A DNA stretch of 64,000 nucleotides from Alcanivorax sp. 24 (GTDB lineage Bacteria > Pseudomonadota > Gammaproteobacteria > Pseudomonadales > Alcanivoracaceae): NCBI RefSeq assembly GCF_004360225.1, contig NZ_SNUA01000015.1, positions 54,362 to 118,361 of the forward strand, given 5' to 3'. Position 1 is the first letter of the stretch. Each line of letters starts with the position of its first letter. Positions 63,417 through 64,000 of this stretch are shown in pieces. The notes under the pieces are model-generated. The model worked only from the letters and a program-made list of their open reading frames with translations, was not told the origin of the DNA and ran no database searches. A program made the position numbers and the translations under genes.

Positions 63417-64000
63417 GACGGACGCCAGACGCCGGATGCTAAAGTCAAACCCCGGCGCTGCGGGCGTTGCGGTCATAAAAAATTGCCGGGAGCAATTTTT
63501 AACGTTGCTGTGCGACGGCCCGCAGGGTGATCGCCATGGACGGCGGTCATAAAAAATTGCCGGGAGCAATTTTTAACGTTGCTGTGCGACGGCCCGCAGG
63601 GTGACCGCCATGGACGGCGGTCATAAAAAAGGTTCCTCGCGGTTTAGCGGGAAGGGTCGCTCCGGCGGGGGGCTCCCGCATTGCCCGGTTACCTCGAAGA
63701 CCTCCCTTCAGAGGTGGCTACAGCGCCGCTGTGGGAAGCTTGCTGGCAAGCGAATCGCCAACGGCTCAGGGCATTCGCGGCCAAGCGGAGCGCCGCCCGG
63801 GCCGCTTCCCACAGCGGCTTCGTGGCGGATCCGTGGGAGGCCCGCTTGCTGGCGAATTCCGGCCCTCTGGTGTTGGGATACTCGCTTGCCAGCAAGCTTC
63901 CCACAGTGGCTTCGTGGCAGACCTGTGGGAGACCAGCTTGCTGGCGAGTTCCGGCCCTCTGGTGTTGGGATATTCGCTTGCCAGCAAGCTTCCCACAGCG
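63417..64000 (+). repeat. Composite repeat, copy 3 (runs off the window)
   Basis: Same head, orientation and gene-end position as the elements at 3724 and 39029. A 74 bp segment holding both head hairpins is tandemly duplicated (63471-63544 and 63545-63618, one C/T difference in the stem GATCGCC against GACCGCC). The REP-pair array begins at about 63725 with the GTGTTGGGATA linker and continues past the edge. Confidence 0.9.

Overview
The window is high-GC, gene-dense DNA from a gammaproteobacterium. The citrate synthase / sdhCDAB / sucAB / lpd / sucCD layout, the etfBA / ETF-QO cluster, PA3496-like and DUF1285 genes and abundant GTGGGA-type REP palindromes all point to the Pseudomonadales/Oceanospirillales. 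An Alcanivorax-like organism is the best guess (inference; no rRNA or tRNA gene was seen to confirm it).

Layout. 1-3721: tail of a secreted GlyGly-CTERM protein, a permuted papain-like protein whose catalytic residues look replaced, a class V aminotransferase and a TetR/DUF1285 pair. 3724-4578: composite repeat 1. 4712-9697: nirBD behind a sigma-54-type promoter, an ion channel and a membrane redoxin. 9771-15204: DAHP synthase, CobB-type deacylase, an acetyltransferase-nitrilase fusion and a LysR regulator, punctuated by REP pairs. 15251-19158: ETF-QO divergent from etfBA with a PsrA-like box between them. 19486-23378: the four-gene Anbu (proteasome-like) operon. 23493-25707: Xre/RES toxin-antitoxin genes with a downstream FAD oxidoreductase. 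25857-29052: amidohydrolase, beta-hydroxyacid dehydrogenase and a strictosidine-synthase-like lactonase. 29242-33525: a TelA-family protein coupled to a UPF1-like helicase. 33760-48111: citrate synthase and the TCA genes sdhCDAB-sucAB-lpd-sucCD, interrupted by composite repeat 2 (39029-39803). 48611-55533: a lower-GC minus-strand module coding for MbnP, MbnH, an outer-membrane barrel, a divergent bd-superfamily oxidase (large subunit ending in a haem c domain) and a dihaem cytochrome c. 55921-56341: zinc-independent ribosomal proteins L31 and L36 behind a Zur-like box. 56478-60206: panB, sseB, an acetyltransferase and small conserved genes. 60381-60793: two related large palindromic elements. 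60994-63416: a membrane protein and a TIGR01777 epimerase. 63417-64000: composite repeat 3, running off the edge.

How genes work together. ETF/ETF-QO and succinate dehydrogenase both feed electrons to quinone, and the sdh-suc block completes the oxidative TCA cycle. The MbnP/MbnH/oxidase module combines a copper-site-maturing pair with a probable terminal oxidase and c-type cytochromes. It lies beside zinc-starvation ribosomal proteins, so this end of the window looks like a metal-responsive respiratory locus (inference).

The least explained features are the three composite repeats (a structured head of about 300 bp followed by 91-92 bp tandem inverted REP pairs), the bd-oxidase/MbnPH module and the TelA-helicase pair.
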